A stretch of DNA of 64,000 nt from contig NC_073745.1 in the NCBI RefSeq assembly GCF_029784135.1, forward strand, positions 77,557,569 through 77,621,568, read 5' to 3'. Under the pieces are notes generated by a model, which saw only the letters and a list, made by a program, of their open reading frames with translations, did no database searches and was not told the origin of the DNA. Each line of letters starts with the position of its first letter. The stretch's first letter is position 1. Both the position numbers and the translations under genes were made by a program. Below are positions 1-9,790 of this stretch, in pieces. Origin of the DNA: Toxorhynchites rutilus septentrionalis (Eukaryota > Arthropoda > Insecta > Diptera > Culicidae).

Positions 1-270
1 ATGTTTTTTCAACTGGTGGCCTCGATATCTCAGGATCTACTCGACCGATTTGGCTGAATTTTATTATCAGCATGTAAAAATGGATTATCTAAAGCGTTAC
101 ATAGCCATTTTTTGATATCTCATTTTTTCCATTTTTTATGAGCTTCTGAACAGCTATTTTACATGAAAAATAAATCGTTTTCAACAGAAATGGCCGCCAT
201 TTTGGAATTTTCCGAATTTCCAAAAACCCCTATGTAACACTTCAGGTATTGTCCTAAAGTTTCAAAATAT
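1..270 (+). mobile_element. Partial Kolobok-like element, 3' subterminal part
   Basis: This stretch is a close, diverged copy of 3834-4110, the 3' subterminal region of the complete element at 1300-4363. Both begin with the same words (ACCAGTTGAAAAAACAT read in reverse) and end in TGTAACACTTYAGGTATTG and CAAAATAT. It is cut by the window start on the left and by a mariner insertion at 271 on the right. No transposase sequence is present in this copy. Confidence 0.7.
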
Positions 271-757
271 TAGGCTGTCAAAAAAGTCCTGCGGTATTTT
301 TTTTTTTGAATTTTCATTTGTTCATAAAATTAGTCTGTTTTAAGCCAAATATGCGCCGTTTTGTTCGCTGACTTGTTCCCAACGAGATGCCAACTTCATA
401 ATACCCCTGTTATAGAAGCTCGCTTCCTTATTGTCAAAAAACTCGGATAGCCAATTTTCACAGGCCTCTTTTGTGGCTAACTTCTGACTACCTAGCTCGT
501 TCGCCATGGACAAAAACAGGTGGTAGTCACTTGGTGCAAGGTCCGGACTATACGGCGGATGCAAAAGAACCTCCCATCTGAGCTCCCGGAGCTTCTGGCG
601 CGTCACCAAAGAAGTGTGTGGCCTGGCGTTGTCCTGATGGAAGACAATGCGGCCTCTGTTTATCAAAGATGGCCTCTTCTTCATGAGTGCTACCTTCAAG
701 CGGTCCAGTTGTTGGCAGTACAGGTCCGAATTGAGTATTTGGCCATAGGGAAGCAGC
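271..757 (-). pseudogene. Truncated mariner, C-terminal transposase part
   Basis: A reverse-strand reading frame (340-759) matches the C-terminal 138 residues of the mariner at 6056-7339, including HQDNARPHT and YSPDLAPSDYHLF with the second and third Asp of the DD34D triad. The mariner terminal repeat TTAGGCTGTCAAAAAAGTCC lies at 270-290, directly against the Kolobok-like sequence. The N-terminal half and the other terminal repeat are missing; homology stops at about 757. It inserted into the older Kolobok-like copy. It cannot encode a working transposase. Confidence 0.9.
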
Positions 758-800
758 AATTCAGTTATTTTTTAAATTATTCTAATAAAATAGGGAAAAA

Positions 801-919
801 TGTCCACGTGGACAACAGGAGGAGGGGTATGAAAATGTCCACGCTTGTCGACGGAGGGGGAGGAGGGGAGTCTAAAATCGTGCTTTTTCTGTCCACGTGG
901 TATGTGGCCAGCCCCTTAC
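801..919 (+). repeat. GTCCACGTGGAC palindromic repeat, copy 1
   Basis: A roughly 120-bp repeat starting with the perfect 12-bp palindrome GTCCACGTGGAC (E-box CACGTG at its centre). It has a purine-rich middle containing CGTGGACA-like words in reverse and ends with TGTCCACGTGGTATGTGG. The reverse complement of nearly the whole unit occurs at 35271-35383, and shorter relatives occur at 35154-35251 and 37286-37380. No coding potential. The family is not one I recognise. Confidence 0.7.
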
Positions 920-1151
920 TTCGACACAAATCAAATTAAACGAAGCGAAAGAGACGAAACTGAATTAAACCTGATAGGTGAAGCTCGCGACACCTAAACC
1001 AGTTTCTACGAAGTGAAAAATGAAAATGATAGTCATCGTCGCATTTAGGAAAAAAAAAATCTCATTGCTAACGATATCGACTGTTATGCGAAAAGATTTC
1101 GAATGTATCGCAATTACGTTCCTCACGTTTGGTAGTAATTCAGCTCTAAGC

Positions 1152-1274
1152 AGTACCCCGATTGGCAAGGTTCGTAAGAGTCTTTCAGCTCCTTACAGTA
1201 GTGTTCACAAAGAAAGATTGTTCTCTGAAGCTGGCCTGGTTTACGAAGCAAAGCGTAATCGGTCGGTAAAATAG
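1152..1274 (+). pseudogene. hAT transposase C-terminal dimerisation fragment
   Basis: The frame ending at 1274 reads LSAPYSSVHKERLFSEAG followed by LVYEAKRNR. This is the conserved C-terminal dimerisation motif of hAT-superfamily transposases (normally APxSSVxSERLFSxAG...KRNRL). Only about 40 recognisable residues remain, with no catalytic region upstream, so this is a relic. The preceding part of the frame (1020-1150) does not look like transposase. Confidence 0.75.
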
Positions 1275-1506
1275 TTCATAATAAGAGTAATAGTATTAAG
1301 GGGGGACCCCGGTCTGGAAAATCGAAAAAATCGAATTTTCTTTTTTTGCATTTTTGGGAAGCTTATGCCCTCAGAAATGTTGTCCTAAAAGGATTTTTCG
1401 ATATTTGATTTCGTTGGAAAAATTACAGCCAAAAGTATGAGGTGACCTCAAGAAAAGTAGCAGTAGCCGTTTTGCTAGCTTTTTGGTTGCTCTCATACTC
1501 TCTCGA

Positions 1507-1624
1507 ACACATACATACATACGCACACATACACAAACATACACACACATACAAATACACACATACACATACACATGCAGACTTATACACATACACATAC
1601 ACATACAGAAACACACATACACAG
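1507..1624 (+). repeat. (ACACAT)n simple repeat
   Basis: About 118 bp of imperfect ACATAC/ACACAT microsatellite inside the 5' untranslated part of the Kolobok-like element. Reading frames across it are artefacts of the repeat. Confidence 0.95.
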
Positions 1625-1861
1625 TTATAAATAATGGAGGATGTAGAAGGGTGAAGTATCAGCTGTTTTGCCGATTAGTGAAAGATGGTAATTTTAGTTT
1701 TTTCTGTACATACATATATTTATTTTGTTGGAATTGTATTTGTATTTGTGTAGGGAGCTTTCTAAATTGGTGTTGGTTATGCTGTTTGTTGTTGTTCAGT
1801 TGTTCACTCGCTTGTGTTTGACAGGTATAAAAATAGACAGTTTTACAAATTTTGCCTAAAC

Positions 1862-3568
1862 ATGAGTCCGAAAAGTGTGTATCGCGATACGAAAGGCTCA
1901 AGAATTGCGAGACCACACCGTGTATCCTTAAAGCGAAAAAATTATCCAATAAACAGATATGGAGGAAGAATCGAGAATACAAGTCGATCGGCGAAGAAGC
2001 TAAAAGCACCAAAGTTGTCTGACATTGCTGTGAATGATTCTTTCGGGTATCGCATAATCAATTTTTTGACAGTTTTTTCTGTCGTTTCGAAAGTTACGAA
2101 ATGTAAAAAATGTGATGGAAATGTAACATTTTCCGAGGAAAGTTGCCGCGGACTTGGATTTAAACTGGTGATCAACTGTCCGTCTTGTAAACCAACATAT
2201 GTTTTTTCGAGTCCTTTAATCCGTGGAAAAGCATATGAAATCACCTTCGTATTTAAGTTACTGGGACTTGGCTATGCTGCGCTGGAAAAGTTTTGTGGAC
2301 TAATGGATCTCCCAAAGCAAGTCGCGGAGAGCACGTACGACAATATCAGTTCCTACATTTTCAAAGCAGCAGAAGTTATCGGTGAAAGTTCTATGGAAAA
2401 TGCAGTCGCTGATGAAACAAAAATGAGTGGAGGAAGCAGAGACATCACGGTTTCTGGAGACGGCACTTGGAAGAAACGTGGGTATTCTTCACTATTTGGA
2501 GTGTCGTCCTTGATTGGGTATAACAGTGGAAAAGTGGTTGATATAAATGTAAAATCATCGTACTGTAAAGAATGCGAGACCTGGAAGAAATTGATGGGAA
2601 GCCCGGAATACGATTCGTGGTTAGAAGATCACGCGAACCACTGCAGCAACAACCACGAGGGATCAGCTGGAAGAATGGAAGTTGACGCGATTCGGGAGAT
2701 GTTTCTGCGCTCCGAGGAAAAGTACTCCGTTCGATATACTAATTACGTTGGTGATGGTGACAGCAAGACTTACAAGGGAATTGTCGACAGCAATCCGTAT
2801 AAAGGCGTCAACATTGTAAAGAAGGAATGCATAGGACATGTACAGAAGCGAATGGGAACTCGACTGCGAAGTGTTAAAAAGAACAACAAAGGCCTGGGAG
2901 GAAGAGGAAAGCTGACCGATAAACTAATCAATGAATTGACAGTTTACTACGGTCTAGCAATTCGACGCAATTCTGACAGTAAAGAGGAGATGAAGAAGGC
3001 GATTTGGGCGACATTTCTTCACAAAGTTTCGAACAACAGGCATCCACAACATGACTTATGTGATAGTGCCTGGTGCTCATATCTGAAAGCAAACGAATTG
3101 AACACATTGAAGGATTATGATCACCACGAACCTTTGCCGAAAGATGTGCAGGACGCAATTCGACCAGTCTATGAGGACCTTTCGGCAGACAATTTATTGC
3201 AACGATGCGAAGGGGGGTTTACGCAGAACAATAATGAAAGCCTCAATTCAGTTATTTGGTCAATCGCTCCAAAATCCAAGCATAGTGGCAAACACACTGT
3301 TGACTTCGCTAGTTATACAGCAGTTAGTTTGTTTAACGATGGCTATATTTCTGTTTTGAAAATGATGAAATTAATGGGAATGCTGATTGGACCGAGCTGC
3401 CATGCGTTATATTTGCAACTGAACAAAAAAAGAATTTCCAAGGCAGAAGTGAAGAAATACGAGAGCAGTAAGATTGCTCGACAAATGATTGCTGCGGCCA
3501 GAAAAAGTGCTGCGGACAGCTTCCTGGAGGCCGAAGGCGAAGTGTATGGAGCCGGAATAGCTAACTAA
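1862..3568 (+). CDS. Kolobok/Mutator-like transposase, 568 aa
   Basis: Predicted to cut and paste the surrounding TIR element in the nucleus. The ATG at 1862 is chosen because the frame has no earlier ATG (the frame opens at a GTG at 1814, not used as a start in animals) and A at -3 fits a good start context. Visible parts: a basic N-terminus; a CxxC...CxxC zinc-type pair (C81/C84, C107/C110); SGDGTW with candidate catalytic D200; a Cys/His cluster (CKEC at 235-238, HANHC at 257-261, H265); GDGDSK with D298/D300; GGRGKLT at 346-352; and NNNESLNS with candidate E459. This pattern matches the Mutator-like transposase domain found in many arthropod and cnidarian elements. The frame has no stop or frameshift. 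A TATAAAAAT word lies only about 30 bp upstream, so its role as promoter is doubtful. Family assignment combines protein pattern and TTAA duplication; activity is inferred. Confidence 0.88.
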   Translation: MSPKSVYRDTKGSRIARPHRVSLKRKNYPINRYGGRIENTSRSAKKLKAPKLSDIAVNDSFGYRIINFLTVFSVVSKVTKCKKCDGNVTFSEESCRGLGFKLVINCPSCKPTYVFSSPLIRGKAYEITFVFKLLGLGYAALEKFCGLMDLPKQVAESTYDNISSYIFKAAEVIGESSMENAVADETKMSGGSRDITVSGDGTWKKRGYSSLFGVSSLIGYNSGKVVDINVKSSYCKECETWKKLMGSPEYDSWLEDHANHCSNNHEGSAGRMEVDAIREMFLRSEEKYSVRYTNYVGDGDSKTYKGIVDSNPYKGVNIVKKECIGHVQKRMGTRLRSVKKNNKGLGGRGKLTDKLINELTVYYGLAIRRNSDSKEEMKKAIWATFLHKVSNNRHPQHDLCDSAWCSYLKANELNTLKDYDHHEPLPKDVQDAIRPVYEDLSADNLLQRCEGGFTQNNNESLNSVIWSIAPKSKHSGKHTVDFASYTAVSLFNDGYISVLKMMKLMGMLIGPSCHALYLQLNKKRISKAEVKKYESSKIARQMIAAARKSAADSFLEAEGEVYGAGIAN

Positions 3569-4367
3569 AAGTTGATCATTTCTAAAAGTGTATTATTTTG
3601 TGTTACAAATACATTAATATTCCTCAAACATATGTTTTCCGTTTCTGATCCGCCATTTTTCATTCGCCATTTTGCATCCGCCATTTTCTTTTTTTTCATA
3701 AATTTGTAACGGACAGGTATTCAGCTACTTAAAGAAAAAAAGAAACTCATTTCAATATAATCTACTTCATTTATTGCAACGCATTGCTGACCGAAAACTT
3801 GAAAAAAACTTTAAACGCGTTTTTCTCGAAACCATGTTTTTTCAACTGGTGGTATCGATATCTCAGGATCTACTCGACCGATTTGGCTGAAATTGGCATC
3901 TAAAAATGTAGAAATGAATTATCTAAAGTGTTACATAGCCGTTTTTTGATATTTCATTTTTTCGATTTTTTATGAATTTTTAAACAGCGATTTTTTATGA
4001 AAAATGACGTATTTTTAACAAAAATGGCCGCCATTTTGGAAATTTTTCGAATTTTAAAAAACCTCTATGTAACACTTTAGGTATTGTCCTAAGGATTCAA
4101 AATATTCATTGGAATTCGTTCTACGACCCCCCGTTTCTTCAGAACCGATACCACCAGTAAGGTATCTTTTTCAGACAACATCTACGCATCCAGCTCTAAA
4201 CAGCGTAATAATCATTATTCGTGCACTCAAAAAATGGAAAAAACATCTTCAAATATACCTTCAACAATAACCAAAATACCCGAACACTTCACTTTATTCC
4301 TAACATCCGAAAAAAAATCACGAAGATTCATCATTTTTCGACCTTCCAGACAGGGGTCCCCCCTTAA

Positions 4368-5140
4368 TGAATTGTTTGTTTATTCATTACTATCAACAGG
4401 CCTGGACATGAGTGCCCTGATGATACCTAATAAATTAATAACTTAAAATACTTAATCTACTTAAAACTATGCCTAACTGGAAAGAGCGGTCAAGAATGCC
4501 TTTCTTAAACTGGCGCGAGATAAGTGAAAGTCATAAGATAAGTAACAGCGGTTAAATACACGAGACATACTCGATACGGGTTCGTTGTAACCGTAGTTTG
4601 TGCGAAAGTGAGGAAGGCAGAGAAATGTATGTGAACGCAGGTTACGAGGGCGTATATTAAAATCGATCGACTGAAGAAGATCAGCACAATCGATTTTCGA
4701 GGAAATTAGATCGGATATAAAAGTTGCCTTCGCTACATCTCTACGTAAGCTCAACAAATCGAGTCCGATCAATTTACAACGATCCTCATAGCTGGGTAAG
4801 TTCGAAGGATCGCTCCAGGGCAAGTTGCGTAGGGCGAAACGGACGAATTTCCGCTGGATCACCTCAATTCGCTGGACACTATTTTGGTAGTAGGGAGACC
4901 ATACTATGCACGCATATTCAAGATGAGAGCGCACTAAAGCACAATAAAGAGCTTTGATACAATGTGGGTCTTTGAATTGCTTTGTGATGCGAAAAATGAA
5001 ACCTAGAATCCTAGATGCCTTGGTGGTGATGTATGAGATATGGTCGCTGAACGTTAGCTTTGAGTCTAAGACGATATTGGGTCTAATCTTGAAAAAATAT
5101 GATTTATCTTGTTTTATAGAGCAATTATTGATATTTTTAT
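4368..5140 (-). pseudogene. Jockey-clade LINE, reverse transcriptase C-terminal remnant
   Basis: On the reverse strand, a frame from about 5110 to 4473 reads VLDSKLTFSDHISYITTKAS, then RSHLEYACIVWSPYY and RFALRNLPW. This is the thumb and C-terminal part of a Jockey-type reverse transcriptase. The catalytic palm (F/YADD) is absent, so the copy is 5'-truncated. An A-rich tail, read as GAATAAACAAACAATTCA on the reverse strand, ends at the TTAA target of the Kolobok-like element. The upstream residues (around 5106) are degenerate. Confidence 0.85.
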
Positions 5141-5599
5141 AATATCCGGTATCCGGCCAGATAGTAAGTCACTTCGATAGTGAAATTATAAAAAAAATAA
5201 GAAGGTGGTGTCCAAGACACGACCGCATTTGTTTAATTTTCATAATGCTCCTGTAACTTTTTATTTACTTATTTTAGAATACTATTCCTTTCACCTGGGA
5301 TCTGTTGGAGATTCAAAAAATCCTGCATGCAACTTTACTTAACAGACGAGATCGTATCAGCAGCCCGACATGTAAAATTTGATCTAACGTGAACCTAGAA
5401 CATAGATTCAGTTTATTCTCTAATATAAGGTGGCAAGAAAATCAGGTACACTCGAAATTGGAAACAATGATTCTCCACTACCAACAGAAGCTTCAACCCT
5501 CCCCTCCCTTGACCCCTTTTTTGAAGTGAAAAAGTTCGACGATGTGAGAAAAAAATGAAGGTTCCACTCTCAGGCAGCTCAGACTTATCTGTACCCGCT

Positions 5600-5938
5600 C
5601 CTCCCTCACCGTGGATTGTAAGAAGCGTAAGTTTGACAGGACAGGACTTCCAAATCACCTGGAGTCGTTTTTGCATTACCTGCCAACGGTTGAACATGTT
5701 GTCCGGTTAGTGTTTGTAGTCAGCTTCTGCAATATGACCCTGTGTAAGAACCTCAATTTTTTTTAGGATCATGGGACATGTAAGTTATGGACCGCGAGTT
5801 CAAGCACATCTCGACCTCGACGAGAAGAGTCAGCAATTCTTCGTGGGTTACGGTTACATGACCAACTTTCTTCAAAAGATGACTCTTTGCCGTTTTCACC
5901 GCCGCACAGTGGGGCCGATCTGAAAAAAATACGGCCAA
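5600..5938 (-). pseudogene. BEL/Pao retrotransposon integrase remnant
   Basis: The reverse-strand frame 5938-5753 reads AAVKTAKSHLLKKVG, then LLTLLVEVEMCLNSRSIT, the typical end of the BEL/Pao integrase core (usually ...VEACLNSRPIT.L..DP). A second frame follows with EVLTQGHIAEA, a stop, and FNRWQVMQKRLQVIWK, matching the conserved LTPGH...NRWQ..QK..Q.FW block. Frames are broken by at least one stop and one frameshift, and no LTR was seen. This is a dead fragment. Confidence 0.8.
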
Positions 5939-6055
5939 AAATATACAGTTACAGTAAAAATTAGAAACACTAATTTTTTATACTTACGAGATAAATGAGT
6001 TATGTCTTGAGCAACATCGTAGAACTATAAATTTTATGAAACTCTGTTGAATATA

Positions 6056-7339
6056 TTAGGCTGTCAAAAAAGTCCTGCGGTATTTTTTTTGAATTTTCAT
6101 TTGTTCATAAAATTAGTTACAATCATCTGTTTTAAGTCAAATATGCACCGTTTGGTTCGATGACTTGTTCCCAACGAGATGCCAACTTCATAATCCCCCT
6201 GTTATAGAAGCTCGCTTCCTTATTGGCAAAAAACTCGGATAGCCAATTTTCACAGGCCTCTTTTGTGGCTAACTTCTGACTACCTAGCTCGTTCGCCATG
6301 GACAAAAACAGGTGGTAGTCACTTGGTGCAAGGTCCGGACTATACGGCGGATGCAAAAGAACCTCCCATCCGAGCTCCCGGAGCTTCTGGCGCGTCACCA
6401 AAGAAGTGTGTGGCCTGGCGTTGTCATGATGGAAGACAATGCGGCCTCTGTTTATCAAAGATGGCCTCTTCTTCATGAGAGCTACCTTCAAGCGGTCCAG
6501 TTGTTGGCAGTACAGGTCCGAATTGAGCGTTTGGCCATAGGGAAGCAGCTCATAATAGATTATTCCTTGACAATCCCACCAAATACACAGCAGAACCTTC
6601 CTGGTCGTTAATGAGGGCTTGGCCACCGTCTGAGCCGCTTCAGCGGGCTTCGACCACGACCGTTTGCGCTTCACGTTGTCGTAAGTGACCCACTTTTTAT
6701 CGCCAGCCACCATCCGCTTCAGAAACGGGTCGATTTTGTTGCGATTCAGCAGCGATTCACATGCGTCGATACGGTCAAAGATGTTTTTTTTGCGTCAACG
6801 TGTGTGGCACCCATACATCGAGCTTCTTTGTGAATCCAAGCTTCTTCAAATGGTTAATAACGGTTTGATGACTTATCCCCAGCTCTTGGCCGATGCTACG
6901 GCTGCTACTATGCCGGTCTTTCTCGACTAATTCAGCGATTTTGTCGCGATTTTCGACGACAGCCCTTCCGGAGCGTGGCGCATCTTCGACGATCTGTACA
7001 CCAGAACGAAAACGTTGAAACCATCGTTGTGCGGTGGAAATGGAAACTGTATCGGGTCCATAAACTGCACAAATTTTATTGGCATCTTGAGATGCATTTT
7101 TGCCTTTGTCATAGTAGTACTGTAAAATATGTCGGATTTTCTCTTTATTTTGCTCCATATTTACGACACTATAACTCACGAACGACTTAACCAAACAAAA
7201 CACTGTCAAGGACTATATTATAGCGCAAAAATACCTTTCCAACAAGCTATAGTATGACTCGATACAATGAATACAACTAGAACTACGCGCTTACAACGAC
7301 ACCTCGCGGAAATACCGCAGGACTTTTTTGACAGCCTAA
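6056..7339 (-). mobile_element. Near-complete mariner element, 1284 bp
   Basis: The terminal inverted repeats are near-perfect over about 28 bp (TTAGGCTGTCAAAAAAGTCC... at both ends), flanked by TA at 6054-6055 and 7340-7341. The length is normal for mariner. The single gene runs on the reverse strand and carries one frameshift, described separately. The element interrupts the left arm of the large inverted repeat. Confidence 0.95.
6132..7158 (-). pseudogene. mariner (DD34D) transposase, one frameshift
   Basis: The start is the ATG at 7158 (protein begins MEQNKEKIRHILQYYYDKGK). An N-terminal helix-turn-helix region (TAQRWFQRFRSG, then SIGQELGISHQTVINHLKKLG) ends at WVPHTLTQ. The catalytic part follows in another frame: GDKKWVTYD (first Asp), HHDNARPHT (second Asp) and SPDLAPSDYHLF (third Asp). 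Exactly 34 residues separate the second and third Asp. The frames are split by a run of eight A residues (6784-6791 on the + strand, read as T), where related mariner genes need seven. The GDEKW motif has Lys instead of Glu. Total length of about 342 codons is normal. The copy is inactive as read, but only by this homopolymer slip if the base call is right. Confidence 0.93.
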
Positions 7340-8540
7340 TATAATATCTATCTATCAGTCCATAACTGACATGAGACATAACTGTTTTTCTGGGGAGGCT
7401 ATCTCAAAACTAGTTTTTTAACTTAAGCTATACCTAAATTACATTATATCAACTCAACATGCTCCACAAAGTTTTAGATAACATTAAAAATACATAACTT
7501 TGCTTAAGACACTGTTAGTGTTAAAAGACATCCTTGCGATGTACAGTGGTTACAAAGCAAAAATATGTCATTTTCATTCATTTAATTATTCAAAAATTTG
7601 CACGTCTGTGCATCAATACTCAACGTGATTTTTTCGTCAGAGTTTGGAGTATACGGCAAATTACTTTTCGAACTCGAGAACTCTCGGGAACATAACTTTT
7701 TATACCAATTTTTACCGCGCAATTTACTCAATATTTTACTCTGCTTTCTTCATACTTTATCTGCTATTGATGTTTATTTGCATTATATTAATTTATAAAT
7801 CAATTTCTGATTCTTTCTCACTATCAAAGCTCAAATTTGAGTTATTTTGCAGTAGTTTTATTGCAGTTGGTGATAGCAATTGGACCTTCTTCGATTTTCG
7901 TTTTCCCAAACTGCTTATCAGAGGGTCGGATGTAATAAGCAATATTACAGAAACATCCTGAATGCTGGTCTCTCTGAAAGATGATGAAGGTTTAGAATGT
8001 GTTCATACGCCTTTTCTAGATATGTGTGATGCTTTTCAGAATTTTGGCAGTGTTGCGCGGTACAAAACAAAATATATTTAAAAAAATTGGTATTTTTTTA
8101 GAATTTTGAGACTCAGTACGGGTTTAATTTATATTTAAATATGTTCGCATGTGTTTTTTTATATTTGTGAACTAAATCAGTACTGAGCCTCAAAATTAAA
8201 AAAAAATTAATAATTTATTTTTAAATATGTTTTTTTTTGTTGCGCTGTAAAAATTGATATAAAAAGTGGTGTTCCCGAGAGGTCTCGAGTTCAAAAAGTA
8301 GTTTGCCGTATACTCCAAACTCTGACGAACAAAATCACGTTGAGTATTGATGCACAGATGTGCAAATTTTTGAGTAAGTAAATGAATAAAAATGACATAT
8401 TTTTGCTTTGTAACCACTGTACATCGCAAGGATGTCTTTTAACACTAACAGTGTCTTAAGCAAAGTTATGTGTTTTTAATGTTATCTAAAACTTTGTGGA
8501 ACATGTTGAGTTGATATAATGTAATTTAGGTATAGCTGTG

Positions 8541-8955
8541 ATTAGATTATGGCTACCAACTTTGGCAAACAGCTTCAGCAAGTAATATCGAAATCATCGA
8601 AAGAGTACAAAATAAACTGATAAGACAAATTACTGACGCCCCTTGGTACATCCGCAATAGTGTCATACATCGAGACTTAGGGATGGCGACGGTTAAAGAG
8701 GAACTTCATAAAACGAGGAGGAAATATGCGGAAAAGGTGAAGAATCATCCAAACCCACTAGCAAGGCGACTCGGTCTACCTATGGTAACACGTCTGAAGA
8801 AAAAAACCTTAAGTATTTGAACGTGGTCAAACGTTAGTGTTGTGCTCCAGCACACATGTGAAATTTTAACTGTAAAAATTGTAACAAACGTAATATTTTA
8901 TTATGATAGAACTAATTGTATAACCAAATATTGTTATTTCCACATCATGGAAGAT
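8541..8955 (+). pseudogene. Jockey-clade LINE 3' fragment, 5'-truncated
   Basis: An open frame 8548-8820 (90 residues, no ATG) reads YGYQLWQTASASNIEIIERV, then APWYIRNSVIHRDLGM and YAEKVKNHPNPLARRLG. This is the extreme C-terminus of a Jockey-type reverse transcriptase ORF2. Non-coding 3' sequence follows to about 8955. It lies inside the right arm of the large inverted repeat, between GGTATAGCT and AACTAGTTTTGAG, which are nearly contiguous in the left arm. Confidence 0.88.
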
Positions 8956-9139
8956 TCAATTAACTAGTTTTGAGATATTCTCCCCAGAAAAACAGTTATA
9001 TCTCTGAAGAACTGACACATAGATATAACGTATATTCAACAAAGTTTCATAAAATTTATAGCTCTACAATGTTGCTGAACATAACTCATTGATCTCGTAA
9101 GTATAAAAAATAGTTTTTATATTTTTTACTGAAATCGTC

Positions 9140-9790
9140 AAATCATCCGAATCAACATTCTAAACAACTTTTCTGAAGACACCCAACCTCTAAAATGTAA
9201 AGTAAGACGAGAAAAAATTTTTGACCGTCTTTTTCAGAACGGTCATACTTTCGCCTCCCACACGAAAGTGGGGTGCATGCGATAGGATGAATTTCCACCT
9301 GATTTCTGAATGAAGTTAGCAGACTTTCTCACGCCGTGAACGAAATAGTCAACGCCGGAGACTGAAAACGGTCGTGTATCCGATAATTATGTCTGATGGC
9401 GGTTATCCATCAACCACCAACCTTGATGAAGCCGTCCTAGATTCTAGATGAAAAAAAATAATAGGAAATGTCTTGTCGACCGATTGTCCACTGATTACCA
9501 CTGATCGGAAACATTTCGCGCTGGGATAATTTACATAGAACATGTTCAGCGTCTTGAAGATCGGATGTATACGATGCATACGATGTATACGAGTATACGA
9601 TGAGAATCGATTGAACAACCAATCGAAAGTGAATCGGGAGGTACGAGTGCCACCAGGCACACTTTACATTCTTCGACGACAGTCTTGGAGGATGCTACGG
9701 CCAGTTTACTCTGCCAATGACACAACAATGGAAGCCTCATATCAGCAGACCCGCTGTGTAAAGTCCAACTGTGAACATTCAAACAAAAGG
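9140..9790. other. Unassigned stretch
   Basis: About 650 bp with no recognisable gene. It contains the short repetitive word ATGCATACGATGTATACG (9567-9600). Reading frames on both strands are short and match no family I know. Confidence 0.5.

Larger units (their letters stand above)
1300..4363 (+). mobile_element. Complete Kolobok-like DNA transposon
   Basis: The element is bounded by terminal inverted repeats of about 30 bp (GGGGGGACCCCGGTCTGGAA on the left; the right end is its complement with few changes). A TTAA lies at 1296-1299 and at 4364-4367, giving a perfect TTAA target duplication. It encodes one uninterrupted transposase (1862-3568). TTAA duplications are typical of the Kolobok and piggyBac superfamilies; the transposase fits the Mutator-like/Kolobok group and not piggyBac. 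It sits directly at the A-rich tail of a Jockey LINE remnant. Intact ends, intact target duplication and open frame suggest a young, possibly mobile copy. Confidence 0.85.
5955..9137. repeat. Large inverted repeat (fold-back) with nested insertions
   Basis: Two arms of about 0.5 kb each are inverted copies. The left arm runs 5955-6055 plus 7342-7722; the right arm runs 8240-8540 plus 8957-9137. Landmarks: CTTACGAGATAAATGAGTTA (5985) against its complement near 9090; AACTGTTTTTCTGGGGAG (7380) against 8975; ACAGTGGTTACAAAGCAAAA (7544) against 8405; GTTTGGAGTATACGGCAAAT (7643) against 8309. The roughly 500-bp centre (7723-8240) contains a second small inverted repeat, AATTTTGAGACTCAGTAC (8101) against 8180-8197. 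A mariner sits in the left arm and a Jockey fragment in the right arm, so the inversion predates both. No transposase belongs to the structure itself. Confidence 0.75.

Noticed and set aside
520..939. Forward frames opposite the mariner copies (also 6263-6611)
   Set aside because: They are antisense shadows of conserved mariner transposase sequence.
1371..1622. Cys/Tyr-rich frames on both strands
   Set aside because: They are translations of the ACACAT microsatellite.
1814..1861. Upstream extension of the Kolobok-like transposase frame
   Set aside because: It opens at GTG; animal genes start at ATG, and the first in-frame ATG (1862) has a good context.
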